Assembly: GCA_001004885.1 (NCBI GenBank)
Contig: LCRX01000007.1
Location: forward strand, 1 to 39,361
Length of the DNA stretch: 39,361 nt
Source: Candidatus Magasanikbacteria bacterium GW2011_GWA2_56_11
GTDB lineage: Bacteria > Patescibacteriota > Patescibacteriia > Magasanikbacterales > UBA922
Direction of reading: 5' to 3'
A model generated the notes under the pieces. It worked only from the letters and a program-made list of their open reading frames with translations, made no database searches and was not told the origin of the DNA. Position numbers and translations under genes: made by a program. Below, in pieces: positions 32,166 to 39,361 of the stretch; positions within the stretch are counted from its first letter, which is position 1; each line of letters opens with the position of its first letter.

Positions 32166-33539
32166 TTACTGGCCCATCATCCGGAGGACCACGTTTACGG
32201 TGCGCAAAAGAATGGACAGATCCAGAACCACGGATCTGTTTTTTATGTAATAGAGATCGTACTGGAGTTTTTGCAGCGTGGTGTCGAGCGTGTCGGTGTA
32301 GTGCTGGTGAATGGCGGCCCAGCCGGTGATGCCCGGTTTCACGACGTGGCGCAGGGGATAATACGGCATCCGCGCCTCGAGCTTGGCTACTATTTCCGGC
32401 CGCTCCGGCCTGGGGCCGATAAGCGTAATGTCGCCCGCGAGCAGGTTCCAGGCCTGGGGCAGCTCGTCGAGCCGCGTTTTGCGCAGGAGTTTGCCGAACG
32501 GGGTGATCCGTTTGTCGTCTTTCTGGGCGAACTGGGCCTCGCCCTGTTCGGCGCTGCCGTCGGCCGAAAGAGCGTACATCGTGCGGAATTTGTGCAGCGT
32601 AAACAAAGCGCCGTAGCGGCCGACGCGGCGCTGCGAAAAAAATACCGGCCCGCGCGAGCTGAGTTTGGTGCCAAGCGCGATAAGAGGAAACAGAACGATG
32701 AGTATCGCGCCCATGGCGGCTCCGGCCAGGTAATCGAGAGCGCGGCGCAGCTTTTGGTAAAGCGGATCGTCGACGGTCGCGATATTGCTCAAAAACCAGG
32801 CTTCGGAAAAAGTCGTCGGCGGCACCCGGCCGGTAACGAGCTCGTAAAACGAGGGTACGTCGGTGATTTTCACCGGCCAGAACAGAAGTTCGTACAGTTC
32901 GCGGATGGTCTCCTCGTTGTTTTTGAGGTAGGGCGCGGTAACAATCAGGTTGGCCCTGTGGGTGCTAATCGCCGGCCGCAGAGCTTGCAGGCTGCGGTAA
33001 ATGGTCGCGGACGCGTGTTCGGAGGGCATTTTTTTGTCCGGATCGAGTACCGCGACTACTTTGTAGCCCCGCTCGGGATAGCGGTCGAGAATGCCGACGA
33101 GTTCCTCGGCCTCGGCGTCAAATCCGAGCATGATAACTCGGGTGTGAAGTTTCGACCGGGCAATGTACGTGGTGAAGACCAGCCGCCACAGTCCGCAGAG
33201 AGCATAGGCTATAACCGTGGTCAGAAGCAGGATAGTTTTCGGCGTCAGCGCCGGCGGCAGGAGGTAAAGAATAAGGATGCTGAGGCCAAACGAGATAGCG
33301 CCCGCTTCGGCGAGACGGCGGTACTGGGTGGCGCCCCGGAGAGCCGACAAATCGTAGAGCCCGGTAATAAAATTGACTACGGTCCAGAGAAAAAACAGGC
33401 CGCCGAAAAGCCAGGCGTGGACGATAAAATCCGCGGCGGCCGGCAGCTCCAGGTATCGCACCGTGAGCGCGAGCCACAAGCTAAACAGGCAGCAAACTAG
33501 GTCGCCGCCCAAAAGGATGAGCTGTTTGAATCTGTACAT
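32166..33539 (-). CDS. Initiating undecaprenyl-phosphate sugar phosphotransferase (WcaJ/WbaP-like)
   Basis: A 457-residue polyprenyl-phosphate hexose-1-phosphate transferase. The N-terminus has about four membrane helices and a CoA-binding-like (PF13727-type) cytoplasmic domain ('RVIMLGFDAEAEELVGIL'). From about 260 the catalytic PF02397-type domain follows: a re-entrant hydrophobic helix, 'FFSQRRVGRYG', 'LHKFRTMYA', 'TRLDELPQAWNLLAGDITLIGPRPERPE' and 'PGITGWAAIHQ'. It links the first sugar phosphate to undecaprenyl phosphate and starts repeat-unit assembly. ATG at 33539 is preferred over GTG at 33548. It is the only resident gene read on the minus strand. Confidence 0.88.
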   Translation of the reverse strand: MYRFKQLILLGGDLVCCLFSLWLALTVRYLELPAAADFIVHAWLFGGLFFLWTVVNFITGLYDLSALRGATQYRRLAEAGAISFGLSILILYLLPPALTPKTILLLTTVIAYALCGLWRLVFTTYIARSKLHTRVIMLGFDAEAEELVGILDRYPERGYKVVAVLDPDKKMPSEHASATIYRSLQALRPAISTHRANLIVTAPYLKNNEETIRELYELLFWPVKITDVPSFYELVTGRVPPTTFSEAWFLSNIATVDDPLYQKLRRALDYLAGAAMGAILIVLFPLIALGTKLSSRGPVFFSQRRVGRYGALFTLHKFRTMYALSADGSAEQGEAQFAQKDDKRITPFGKLLRKTRLDELPQAWNLLAGDITLIGPRPERPEIVAKLEARMPYYPLRHVVKPGITGWAAIHQHYTDTLDTTLQKLQYDLYYIKNRSVVLDLSILLRTVNVVLRMMGQ

Positions 33540-33550
33540 ACCCTTCACCG

Positions 33551-33580
33551 TTGTCGGCTCTTTCGGGCCTATGGTATACT
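33551..33580 (+). promoter_or_regulatory. Promoter before the repeat and the subtilase gene
   Basis: TTGTCG (33551-33556), 18-bp spacer and TATACT (33575-33580) preceded by TGG (extended -10). The -35 hexamer and TGGTATA core match the promoter before repeat copy 1 (4314-4342). It lies between divergent genes and would transcribe repeat copy 2 as the leader of the protease mRNA. Confidence 0.55.
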
Positions 33581-33602
33581 CTCCTTAATTTGGAGAATAT
33601 AA

Positions 33603-33758
33603 GGACTGGTAGTGAGTTATTAGCAATTCTACCCTAAGTTGAGCCGAAACATAGACTGATTTTTACGGCACCAAAACTCGCTCTTATAGGCTAGGACATT
33701 GGGGCCGTAAAAATCAATCTATGTTTGAGGCGAAAAGGGGGAAACCCGCTATGAGTTC
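33603..33758 (+). repeat. Palindromic repeat element, copy 2 (~156 bp)
   Basis: Same orientation and layout as copy 1: 'GGACTGGTAGTGAGTT' left end, a long stem around 'GAAACATAGACTGATTT', CCAA/TTGG inner stem, loop, 'CGCTATGAGTTC' right end. The right arm has drifted (TTTGAGGCG instead of TTTCGGCT), and stem pairs changed together from CGCGG/CCGCG to TACGG/CCGTA, keeping the pairing. It ends 24 bases before the subtilase ATG. Confidence 0.85.
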
Positions 33759-33782
33759 ATAAATCGTTTAAGTTATATCACA

Positions 33783-35903
33783 ATGAAAACAAAAAAACAA
33801 GTCAACCAAGCCTCGATTAGAGTCCGGGCGGTAGGCCTACTCGCTGTCCTGAGCTTGGTTTCTTCTGTGCTGCCGCGGGGGGTTTTGGCTAAGACTAGCA
33901 ATGATCCGTACGCCTATCAGTGGGGTTACGAGGACACGGGCGTGTATCGCGCCTGGGACAAAACCACTGGCTCGCGCGATGTGGTCGTGGCCATAATTGA
34001 CAACGGTTTTGACCATTTTCACCCGGATTTGCGGGACAATGTTTGGCAAAACGAAAAAGAAATACCGGACAACCGGATCGACGACGACAAAAACGGCTAT
34101 ATAGACGATGTTTACGGCTGGAATTTTATGGTCGAAGACGCCAATCGCGACGGCGTGGTAGACCGGGGGGAGCGGCAGGGGACGAATGATCCGCGGCCGG
34201 ATTTAAGCCAAGTTTCGAGCGAGGACAAAGCTACCGGAGTCGTCCATCACGGCACGTTCGTGGCCGGGCTTATCGGGGCTACGGGCGGCAACCAGCGCGA
34301 CGGGGTCGGGCTCAACTGGCAGGTTAAGCTCATGAATCTAAAGGTTATCGGCGCCAACGGCGTCGGCGACGTGGCGCCGCTCGCGCCGGCGATACGCTAC
34401 GCGGTTGATAACGGCGCCCATATTATCAATATCAGCATGGTCGGCAGCGAGGACGAGTCGGTCCGCCAGGCGGCGCTGTACGCCTACGCCCGCGGCATCG
34501 TTCTGGTCGCGGCGGCCGGCAACAATTATTTCAATCTGAATACTAATCCTTCTTACCCGATTTGTATCGACGCGCAGCAGCCGCAAGAAGTGCTCATCGG
34601 CGTCAGCGCTATCGGCCGCGACCATCGCCTGGCGCAATTCTCCAACACCGGTTCGAGCTGCATTGATATTACCGCGCCCGGCGTCGCGATTAATTCCGCG
34701 GTCGGCTACGCGCCGGAATACGGTTTTGCCGAAAGCTACGGCCGCCTCTGGCAGGGTACGTCGTTTGCCGCTCCGTTTGTGAGCGGCGCCGCGGCGCTGA
34801 TCAAAAGCCTGCAGCCGTCTTGGCGGGCGCCCGAGATTTACGAGGCCATTTTACAGACGGTCCACCGGACGCCGCCGACCGATGTGGCGGCGTACGAAAA
34901 TTTATACGGCGCCGGCCGGCTTCAGATAGACAAAGCCGTGCAATACGCGCTCGATAGGGCAGTCTCTCCGGCCGCGCCGGCAGAACCGCCGCCCATAGCG
35001 ATTCTGCCGGTACCGAACGCAGAACAGCCGGCCGCGCCGGCCCCGGCCAAGGACAAGCGTCGTCTGAGCGCTTACAATCCGGCTACCGGCGAGTTTGCGG
35101 AAGCGTATCTCGGCAGTGATAAGCGGGCCTCTTTGGAGCGGCCGGAAACGGCCGGCGCCGAGACGGCTGCCCAGGGTAAAAACGACCCGGGCGAAGACAT
35201 TTTTGTTGTCGCCCGCAAAAAAACCGGCGCGACTTACGAACTGTCGGTTTACAACCGCAAGTGGTGGCGCGAGAGCCGTTTTGAACTCAATCTCGCCGGT
35301 CCGGTAGTGCTGGCGGTCGGCGATGCCACCGGCGACGCGGCGCCGGAAATAATCGTCGGCCCGCGGGGCGCGAGCCGGGAGGTTTTCCGGATTTTTTCGC
35401 TCTCGGGCCAGGAACTCGCGGCGGTCAAACATACTGCCGCGCACGAAGGCGTGGGGCTCACAGTGTCCGGACAAGAGGTGAGCGCCGTTTTTTGGGACCA
35501 GGGCGAACTGCGGCTGCATCGCTACCAGGGCGGCGCGCTCGCCGGTTCTTTCGCGCTTCAGGATCTTGGCCGCCGGGCAGAAGTGGCGCTGGCCAATCTG
35601 GACAAGGATTCCGAACTGGAATATGTTTTTGGTTCTGGCCCAAAGGTAACGCCGATCGTGGCTGAGTACGAGCGCGACGGATCGTTCCGCCTGTCATTTT
35701 CAGTGCCGGGCGGGAACGGTTCCGGCGTGTCCGTTATGGCCTTTGATTACCTGGATGACGCCCGGGACGAGATTATCGCCTATCCCAATTCCGGTCCAGC
35801 GGTCGTCGGCGCCTGGAAGGCAAACGGCAAACGCGCGGCCGAGTGGTCGTTCTTCGCCGGACGAAAGCTCGATCGGTTTAATGTTTTGCGGTATAATAGC
35901 TGA
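33783..35903 (+). CDS. Secreted subtilisin-family serine protease with VCBS/FG-GAP-like C-terminus
   Basis: A 706-residue S8 protease. Residues 1-36 are a signal peptide (basic start, hydrophobic 'VGLLAVLSLVSSVLP', then 'GVLA'). The triad is complete: Asp73 in 'AIIDNGFDHFHPDL', His156 in 'HHGTFVAG' and Ser327 in 'GTSFAAPFVSG'; 'AAAGNNY' near 245 supplies the oxyanion Asn. After a Pro/Ala-rich linker (about 395-425), the C-terminal 230 residues contain beta-propeller-like units such as 'LAVGDATGDAAPEIIVGP' and 'ALANLDKDSELEYVFG'. It acts outside the cell, perhaps on surface proteins. Repeat copies 2 and 3 flank it in opposite orientations. Confidence 0.9.
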   Translation: MKTKKQVNQASIRVRAVGLLAVLSLVSSVLPRGVLAKTSNDPYAYQWGYEDTGVYRAWDKTTGSRDVVVAIIDNGFDHFHPDLRDNVWQNEKEIPDNRIDDDKNGYIDDVYGWNFMVEDANRDGVVDRGERQGTNDPRPDLSQVSSEDKATGVVHHGTFVAGLIGATGGNQRDGVGLNWQVKLMNLKVIGANGVGDVAPLAPAIRYAVDNGAHIINISMVGSEDESVRQAALYAYARGIVLVAAAGNNYFNLNTNPSYPICIDAQQPQEVLIGVSAIGRDHRLAQFSNTGSSCIDITAPGVAINSAVGYAPEYGFAESYGRLWQGTSFAAPFVSGAAALIKSLQPSWRAPEIYEAILQTVHRTPPTDVAAYENLYGAGRLQIDKAVQYALDRAVSPAAPAEPPPIAILPVPNAEQPAAPAPAKDKRRLSAYNPATGEFAEAYLGSDKRASLERPETAGAETAAQGKNDPGEDIFVVARKKTGATYELSVYNRKWWRESRFELNLAGPVVLAVGDATGDAAPEIIVGPRGASREVFRIFSLSGQELAAVKHTAAHEGVGLTVSGQEVSAVFWDQGELRLHRYQGGALAGSFALQDLGRRAEVALANLDKDSELEYVFGSGPKVTPIVAEYERDGSFRLSFSVPGGNGSGVSVMAFDYLDDARDEIIAYPNSGPAVVGAWKANGKRAAEWSFFAGRKLDRFNVLRYNS
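35892..35897 (+). promoter_or_regulatory. Possible -10 element inside the subtilase 3' end
   Basis: GGTATAAT occurs 9 bases before the subtilase stop codon and about 11 bases before repeat copy 3. It may start a transcript through the repeat into the UDP-xylose synthase-like gene. No good -35 is visible, so this is weak; it is noted because copies 1 and 2 also sit just after a GGTATA-type -10. Confidence 0.3.
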
Positions 35904-35907
35904 TAGT

Positions 35908-36061
35908 GAACCCATAGCGAGTCCCCCCCTCGCCGAAACATAGACTGATTTTTACGGCCCCAAAACTCGCTCTTACAGGCTCAGACATTGGTGCCGCGAA
36001 AATCAGTCTATGTTTCGGCTCAAGTTAGAGAATAGAATTGCTAATAACTCGCTACCAGTTC
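35908..36061 (-). repeat. Palindromic repeat element, copy 3 (~154 bp), inverted flanks
   Basis: Reverse-oriented relative to copies 1 and 2 by its flanks: 'GAACCCATAGCGAGT' is on the left and 'ACTCGCTACCAGTTC' on the right. The central loop, however, reads 'AAAACTCGCTCTTACAGG' on the + strand, the same direction as in copies 1 and 2. It begins 4 bases after the subtilase stop and occupies most of the 35904-36153 gap. Confidence 0.85.
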
Positions 36062-36153
36062 ATTGACCGGGCCAAGCGCCGGCCGCCTTGGCCGGGCACA
36101 GTGTCCGCCTTAATTCCAGCTTATTTTTGGCCCCGCTCTTTTGCCGGCCGCCT

Positions 36154-37167
36154 ATGATTACAGGAACCCCCATCTTCGAGAAAAAAAACGTCCTCATTAC
36201 CGGCGGCGCCGGGTTTATCGGCTCGCATCTTTCGGAGCGTCTGCTGCGCGAGGCCAAGGTTATCTGCCTGGATGATTTTTCCAATTCCAATATTGTCAAT
36301 ATCCAGCATCTGTTGCAGTACCCTGACTTCGAGTTTATCAAGTACGACGTCAACCAGCCGATTGATTTGGACCAGTTTCCGGAACTCGACAAATTTCGGG
36401 TGAAATTTCAGGGTATTCAGGAGATATACCATCTGGCCTGTCCGACCAGTCCCAAAAACTTCGAGAATCTCAAGGTCCATTCGTTGTGGGCCAACTCCCG
36501 GGCCATACTCTCTACCCTGGATTTGGCGGTCAAGTACAAGGCCAAGTATTTATTCGCCTCGAGTTCGGTCGTCTACGGCGAAGCCACGGAAGAGCGGAAT
36601 TTTTTTACCGAAACCGATGAAGGGCGCGTCAACCACCTGTCGCCGCGCGGCTGCTACGACGAGGGCAAACGGTTCGCCGAAACCTGCGTGGAGACTTACC
36701 GCCAGGTTTATAAAATTGACGCCAAAATCGCCCGGGTTTTCACCACCTACGGCCCGCGCATGAAAATTCGCGACGGTCTTTTGATTCCGGATTTTATCTT
36801 GAACGCCCTCGAAGGGCGGGATTTGGTGATTTACGGCGACGAGAAGCTCGAGCAATCGCTCTGTTACGTTACGGATGTCATCGACGGCTTAGCGCGGTTG
36901 ATGACGACCGGACCGGAGGTTTCTCTGGTCAATCTGGGTTCGGACGAGGTTCTGAAGATGGTTGATGTCGCCCGCATGATAGTGGATCTGACGCGCTCCA
37001 GTTCGCGCGTCGTCTTCGAGGCGCCGCTCGTGTTTTTGACCCGCAAAGGGTCTCCGGACTTGCGGCGCGCCAGAGAGCAGCTGGGCTGGCTGCCGCTGGT
37101 GCGCCTGGCCGACGGCATCCAGCGGACCATTGATTATACGGTGGCCAACAAAGAAGCGCTCACCTAG
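36154..37167 (+). CDS. UDP-glucuronate decarboxylase (UDP-xylose synthase)-like epimerase
   Basis: A 337-residue extended SDR. 'VLITGGAGFIGSHLSERLL' near 13 binds NAD, 'IYHLACPTSPKNF' near 88 and 'SPRGCYDEGKRFAETCV' near 166 (Tyr and Lys) are the motifs typical of UDP-xylose synthases; 'ARVFTTYGPRM' follows. It would decarboxylate UDP-glucuronate, which the Ugd-like enzyme at 28467 could make. The canonical Arg-rich UXS stretches are only partly visible, so another UDP-sugar epimerase is possible. The start at 36154 (CCTATG) is chosen over 36088, since the NAD strand begins 12 residues later. Confidence 0.78.
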   Translation: MITGTPIFEKKNVLITGGAGFIGSHLSERLLREAKVICLDDFSNSNIVNIQHLLQYPDFEFIKYDVNQPIDLDQFPELDKFRVKFQGIQEIYHLACPTSPKNFENLKVHSLWANSRAILSTLDLAVKYKAKYLFASSSVVYGEATEERNFFTETDEGRVNHLSPRGCYDEGKRFAETCVETYRQVYKIDAKIARVFTTYGPRMKIRDGLLIPDFILNALEGRDLVIYGDEKLEQSLCYVTDVIDGLARLMTTGPEVSLVNLGSDEVLKMVDVARMIVDLTRSSSRVVFEAPLVFLTRKGSPDLRRAREQLGWLPLVRLADGIQRTIDYTVANKEALT

Positions 37168-37216
37168 CCGTTTGGCCTCTTTTGGTCCGGCCGGATTTTC
37201 CGATTTTGCTTTCGCT

Positions 37217-37876
37217 ATGTTTATCGTCCTGGTTCCGGCTTACAACGAGTCCCGCCAGATTGCCGCGGTAGTCAAAGGTCTCTCTCCTTACGCGGACGAG
37301 GTCGTGGTGATCGATGACGGCTCGCGCGACGAAACTGCCCGCTTGGCCAGCGAGGCCGGAGCGACGGTGATTGTCCACAGTCTCAATCGCGGGCAAGGAG
37401 CCGCGCTTGAAACCGGACAGGCCTACGCGCGCCGGCGCGGGGCAGACGCGGTGGTGCATTTTGACGGCGACGGCCAGTTCGATCCGGCGCAAATTCCGCT
37501 GGCCAGGCAGGCTCTGGGAAAATCCGGCGCGGACATCCTTTTCGGCTCGCGTTTTCTCGATGCCGCTTCGCGGATTCCGCCGCTAAAGCGGTTTTTTTTA
37601 TTGCCGGCCGCGCGGGTAGTGGACCGTTTTTTCGGCACGGTTACCTTGTCTGACGCGCACAACGGCTTCCGCCTGCTCAATCGGCGGGCGCTGCAAAAAA
37701 TCGTCATTACCCAGGATCGGATGGCGCACGCCACCGAAATACCGGCGCTCGCCAAACGCTATGGCCTTAAATTTGCCGAGTATCCGGTAACGGTTACCTA
37801 CCACCGGTATGGACAGGGGATAGGCGGAGGGGTTAAAATTGTTGAAGACCTGATTGTCGGGAGGTTCGTGGAGTAG
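37217..37876 (+). CDS. Glycosyltransferase family 2 (dolichyl-phosphate-mannose-synthase-like)
   Basis: A 219-residue GT-A enzyme. 'VLVPAYNESRQIAAVV' at 4-19, 'EVVVIDDGSRDETARLA' near 28, 'VVHFDGDGQFDP' near 80 (DxD-type metal motif) and 'GFRLLNRRAL' near 150 are typical of DPM1-like GT2 enzymes. It lacks C-terminal membrane helices. With the DUF2304 protein directly after it, it probably transfers a sugar to a polyprenyl-phosphate carrier. The start at 37217 follows the local CTATG pattern; the ORF-track start 37130 overlaps the previous gene. Confidence 0.85.
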   Translation: MFIVLVPAYNESRQIAAVVKGLSPYADEVVVIDDGSRDETARLASEAGATVIVHSLNRGQGAALETGQAYARRRGADAVVHFDGDGQFDPAQIPLARQALGKSGADILFGSRFLDAASRIPPLKRFFLLPAARVVDRFFGTVTLSDAHNGFRLLNRRALQKIVITQDRMAHATEIPALAKRYGLKFAEYPVTVTYHRYGQGIGGGVKIVEDLIVGRFVE

Positions 37877-37962
37877 GCCTGTCTTTTGTGTCCGCGCTGG
37901 GTATCGTTATTGCGCCCTGTCCGCTTCCGTCTTGTCCACTTGGTAAATGATTTATTTTAGCT

Positions 37963-38295
37963 ATGGTACTTCTGTTTCAAATATTATTTCTGGTTTTCGT
38001 CCTGTTTGCTCTCCTCACGGTAACGCGCCGCAAGCGGGATGGGCTCCTGGGGCCCAAAGGCATGTGGTTCTGGATTGTTTTTTGGCTGGCCGCGGCCGTG
38101 GTCGTGATGCTGCCGAACAGCACCCAGGTGATTGCCGGGTACCTGGGCATCGGCCGCGGCGCCGACTTGGTGCTGTACGTGTCTTTGACAGTCATTTTCT
38201 TTCTTTTGTTCAAACTGCACGTAAAGATTGAAGCGGTCAGCCGGGACATTACGCGCGTGGTGCGCCAGGCGGCGCTCGACGAAGTTAAACATTAA
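37963..38295 (+). CDS. DUF2304 small membrane protein
   Basis: A 110-residue protein with three hydrophobic helices (about 2-20, 35-52 and 65-84) and an amphipathic end 'LHVKIEAVSRDITRVVRQAAL'. Length and layout match DUF2304, which commonly follows DPM1-like GT2 genes and may anchor them at the membrane or aid lipid-sugar transfer. The 37877-37962 gap before it shows no clear signal. Confidence 0.8.
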   Translation: MVLLFQILFLVFVLFALLTVTRRKRDGLLGPKGMWFWIVFWLAAAVVVMLPNSTQVIAGYLGIGRGADLVLYVSLTVIFFLLFKLHVKIEAVSRDITRVVRQAALDEVKH

Positions 38296-38301
38296 CTGGC
38301 T

Positions 38302-39234
38302 ATGACCCGGCCTAAACTGCGGGAAAGTACCGGCGTGGCGCTCGCCCTTCTAAGCGCGGCGCTGTGGGGATTGTATCCGGTGGCGGTGCATTCGGGCTCG
38401 GCGAACATCCCGCCCTTGACTTTTGCGGCCTCCATTACGATTATAGCCGCGCTCGGGGCGCTGGCGTATGCCCTGGCCACGGGGCGGGCAGGCGAGCTCT
38501 TGCGGGTCCGGGCCTACCCGGCCCTGCTCATGATTACGCTTTGCATCGTGATCATTCCCAACAGCCTTTTTTTTATCGGCGCGCGGCAAACGTCGGGGGT
38601 CAACGCCTCTTTCTTGCTGCTCTCAGAAATTATTTTTACGGTTCTGTTTACGCCGTTTATCGGCGAAAAGACGACGCGCGACAAATTGCTGGGGGCCGGC
38701 GGCGTGTTTTTTGGGGCGTTATTTTTGCTCGAGAGCGGCACCTGGTCTTTTCAGGGAGGGGATTGGCTGGTGATTTTGAGTACGGCTCTTTTTCCCCTGG
38801 GTAATTTTTACGGCAAAAAGGCCCTCAACCTGGTCTCGCCCGCCGCAATTTTGGTATTCCGTTTTATTGTCGGCGGCTTGGTTTTGAGCGTTCTCGCCCT
38901 GGTTTTGGAGCGTAACGCCGACCCGGTCGCTCTGGCGCGCAATTACTGGCCGTTTTTGGTCGTGAGCGGGCTGGTTCTTTTGACCGTGGGCAAAATTATC
39001 TGGTATGAAGCGCTCCGGAGACTGGATATTTCGAAGACCGTTTCTTTGGGGATGACGTTTCCGCTTTTTAGCCTGGCCGCCCTGGTTGGCTTTTATCGCG
39101 AACCAGTATCGCCCCTGCAGTGGGCCGGAATCGTGGTTATGGGCGTGGGCGTTTATTTTTCGGTGCGCCGTCCTTCGGTTGACCCCGGCCTCACGCGCTA
39201 CGCCGCGCCCGGCCGGGCTTCTTTGGATTCCTAA
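38302..39234 (+). CDS. EamA/DMT-family transporter
   Basis: A 310-residue protein with ten predicted helices in two EamA repeats: 'GVALALLSAALWGLYPVAVH', 'QTSGVNASFLLLSEIIFTVLFTPFIGEKTTRD' (repeat-1 core) and 'LDISKTVSLGMTFPLFSLAALVGFYREPVSPLQW' (repeat-2 core). It lies 6 bases after the DUF2304 gene, suggesting export or flipping of the lipid-linked sugar made by the GT2. It is the third EamA protein in the window. Confidence 0.82.
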   Translation: MTRPKLRESTGVALALLSAALWGLYPVAVHSGSANIPPLTFAASITIIAALGALAYALATGRAGELLRVRAYPALLMITLCIVIIPNSLFFIGARQTSGVNASFLLLSEIIFTVLFTPFIGEKTTRDKLLGAGGVFFGALFLLESGTWSFQGGDWLVILSTALFPLGNFYGKKALNLVSPAAILVFRFIVGGLVLSVLALVLERNADPVALARNYWPFLVVSGLVLLTVGKIIWYEALRRLDISKTVSLGMTFPLFSLAALVGFYREPVSPLQWAGIVVMGVGVYFSVRRPSVDPGLTRYAAPGRASLDS

Positions 39235-39289
39235 CCTCCTCGGCTGCCGGCAGTTCTCTGCGGGCGGCGCCGGACGGCTATTCACTTCT

Positions 39290-39361
39290 ATGAATATCGC
39301 GCATATTGTCTGCCGCTACCCGCCGTATTACGGCGGCATGGGCAATGTCGTCATGCAGACG
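39290..39361 (+). CDS. Glycosyltransferase family 4, N-terminal fragment
   Basis: The last 24 codons of the window begin 'MNIAHIVCRYPPYYGGMGNV', the usual N-terminal strand and glycine loop of GT4/GT-B glycosyltransferases ('YPPxxGGxG'). The start has TCTATG context, 55 bases after the EamA stop. The rest lies beyond the window, so donor and acceptor are unknown. Confidence 0.65.
   Translation, partial: MNIAHIVCRYPPYYGGMGNVVMQT

Noticed and set aside
32139-33500. 453-residue plus-strand ORF
   Set aside because: Antisense of the phosphoglycosyltransferase, whose motifs are unmistakable on the minus strand.
35908-36061. ops/JUMPstart-like antitermination site in the repeat flank (GGTAGCG)
   Set aside because: Only copy 3 carries GGTAGCG, copies 1 and 2 read GGTAGTG, and no RfaH homologue is in the window; the match is too short.
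4355-36061. CRISPR array
   Set aside because: The repeats are ~155-bp palindromes scattered over 32 kb with no regular spacing or spacers and no cas genes.
1-39361. tRNA, rRNA or phage genes
   Set aside because: No cloverleaf, rRNA-conserved words, integrase or phage structural genes were recognised on either strand.

Overview
The window is almost entirely a cell-surface glycan locus from an uncultivated bacterium. It carries 37 complete genes plus a truncated gene at each edge. The standard genetic code is used (TGA is a normal stop) and the DNA is GC-rich. Nearly all genes lie on the + strand, tightly packed. The set of genes (GT2 + DUF2304 pair, VCBS-like secreted protease, EamA exporters, PglK-like flippase, TGGTATA-type extended -10 promoters) fits a Patescibacteria/CPR-like bacterium best, but that is only an inference; no taxonomic marker gene is present.

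Layout. (1) 1-4233: end of a sugar-nucleotidyltransferase, GHMP heptose kinase, SDR, Gfo/Idh oxidoreductase and a zinc-ribbon epimerase, overlapping like an operon. (2) 4314-6531: a promoter, copy 1 of a ~157-bp palindromic repeat, then gmhA, gmhB and a transaldolase, closed by a terminator. Blocks 1 and 2 together can make GDP-D-glycero-D-manno-heptose from pentose-phosphate intermediates. (3) 6558-26120: an apparent single transcription unit of about 19 kb. It begins with a small HTH protein after a structured leader and continues with methyltransferases, a CDP-alcohol phosphatidyltransferase-like protein, two CDP-glycerol glycerophosphotransferase-like proteins, an ABC flippase, a KpsS-like protein, a cytidylyltransferase-kinase fusion, a NeuC/NeuA/NeuB nonulosonate set with an unusual NeuB, a deacetylase, a phosphatase, a dehydrogenase and an EamA exporter. 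A strong terminator ends it. (4) 26182-28341: a two-gene minus-strand islet (TPR-like protein, EamA transporter) that looks foreign in strand, start codons, Shine-Dalgarno use and composition. The TPR gene seems frameshifted in a C7 tract. (5) 28408-33539: two UDP-sugar dehydrogenases, an epimerase and an initiating phosphoglycosyltransferase on the opposite strand. (6) 33551-36061: a secreted subtilase bracketed by two oppositely oriented copies of the palindromic repeat. (7) 36154-39361: UDP-xylose synthase-like enzyme, GT2, DUF2304, EamA exporter and the start of a GT4 glycosyltransferase.

Together the genes supply activated sugars (GDP-heptose, CMP-nonulosonate, UDP-uronic acids, UDP-xylose), a probable CDP-activated small alcohol or amino-acid substituent, methyl decoration, lipid-linked initiation and export. 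The most unusual signals are the three-copy palindromic repeat with a loop that does not follow the orientation of its flanks, the cytidylyltransferase/SerK-like fusion, the NeuB with Asn in place of a metal-binding His, and a nearly universal U immediately before the start codons of the resident genes.
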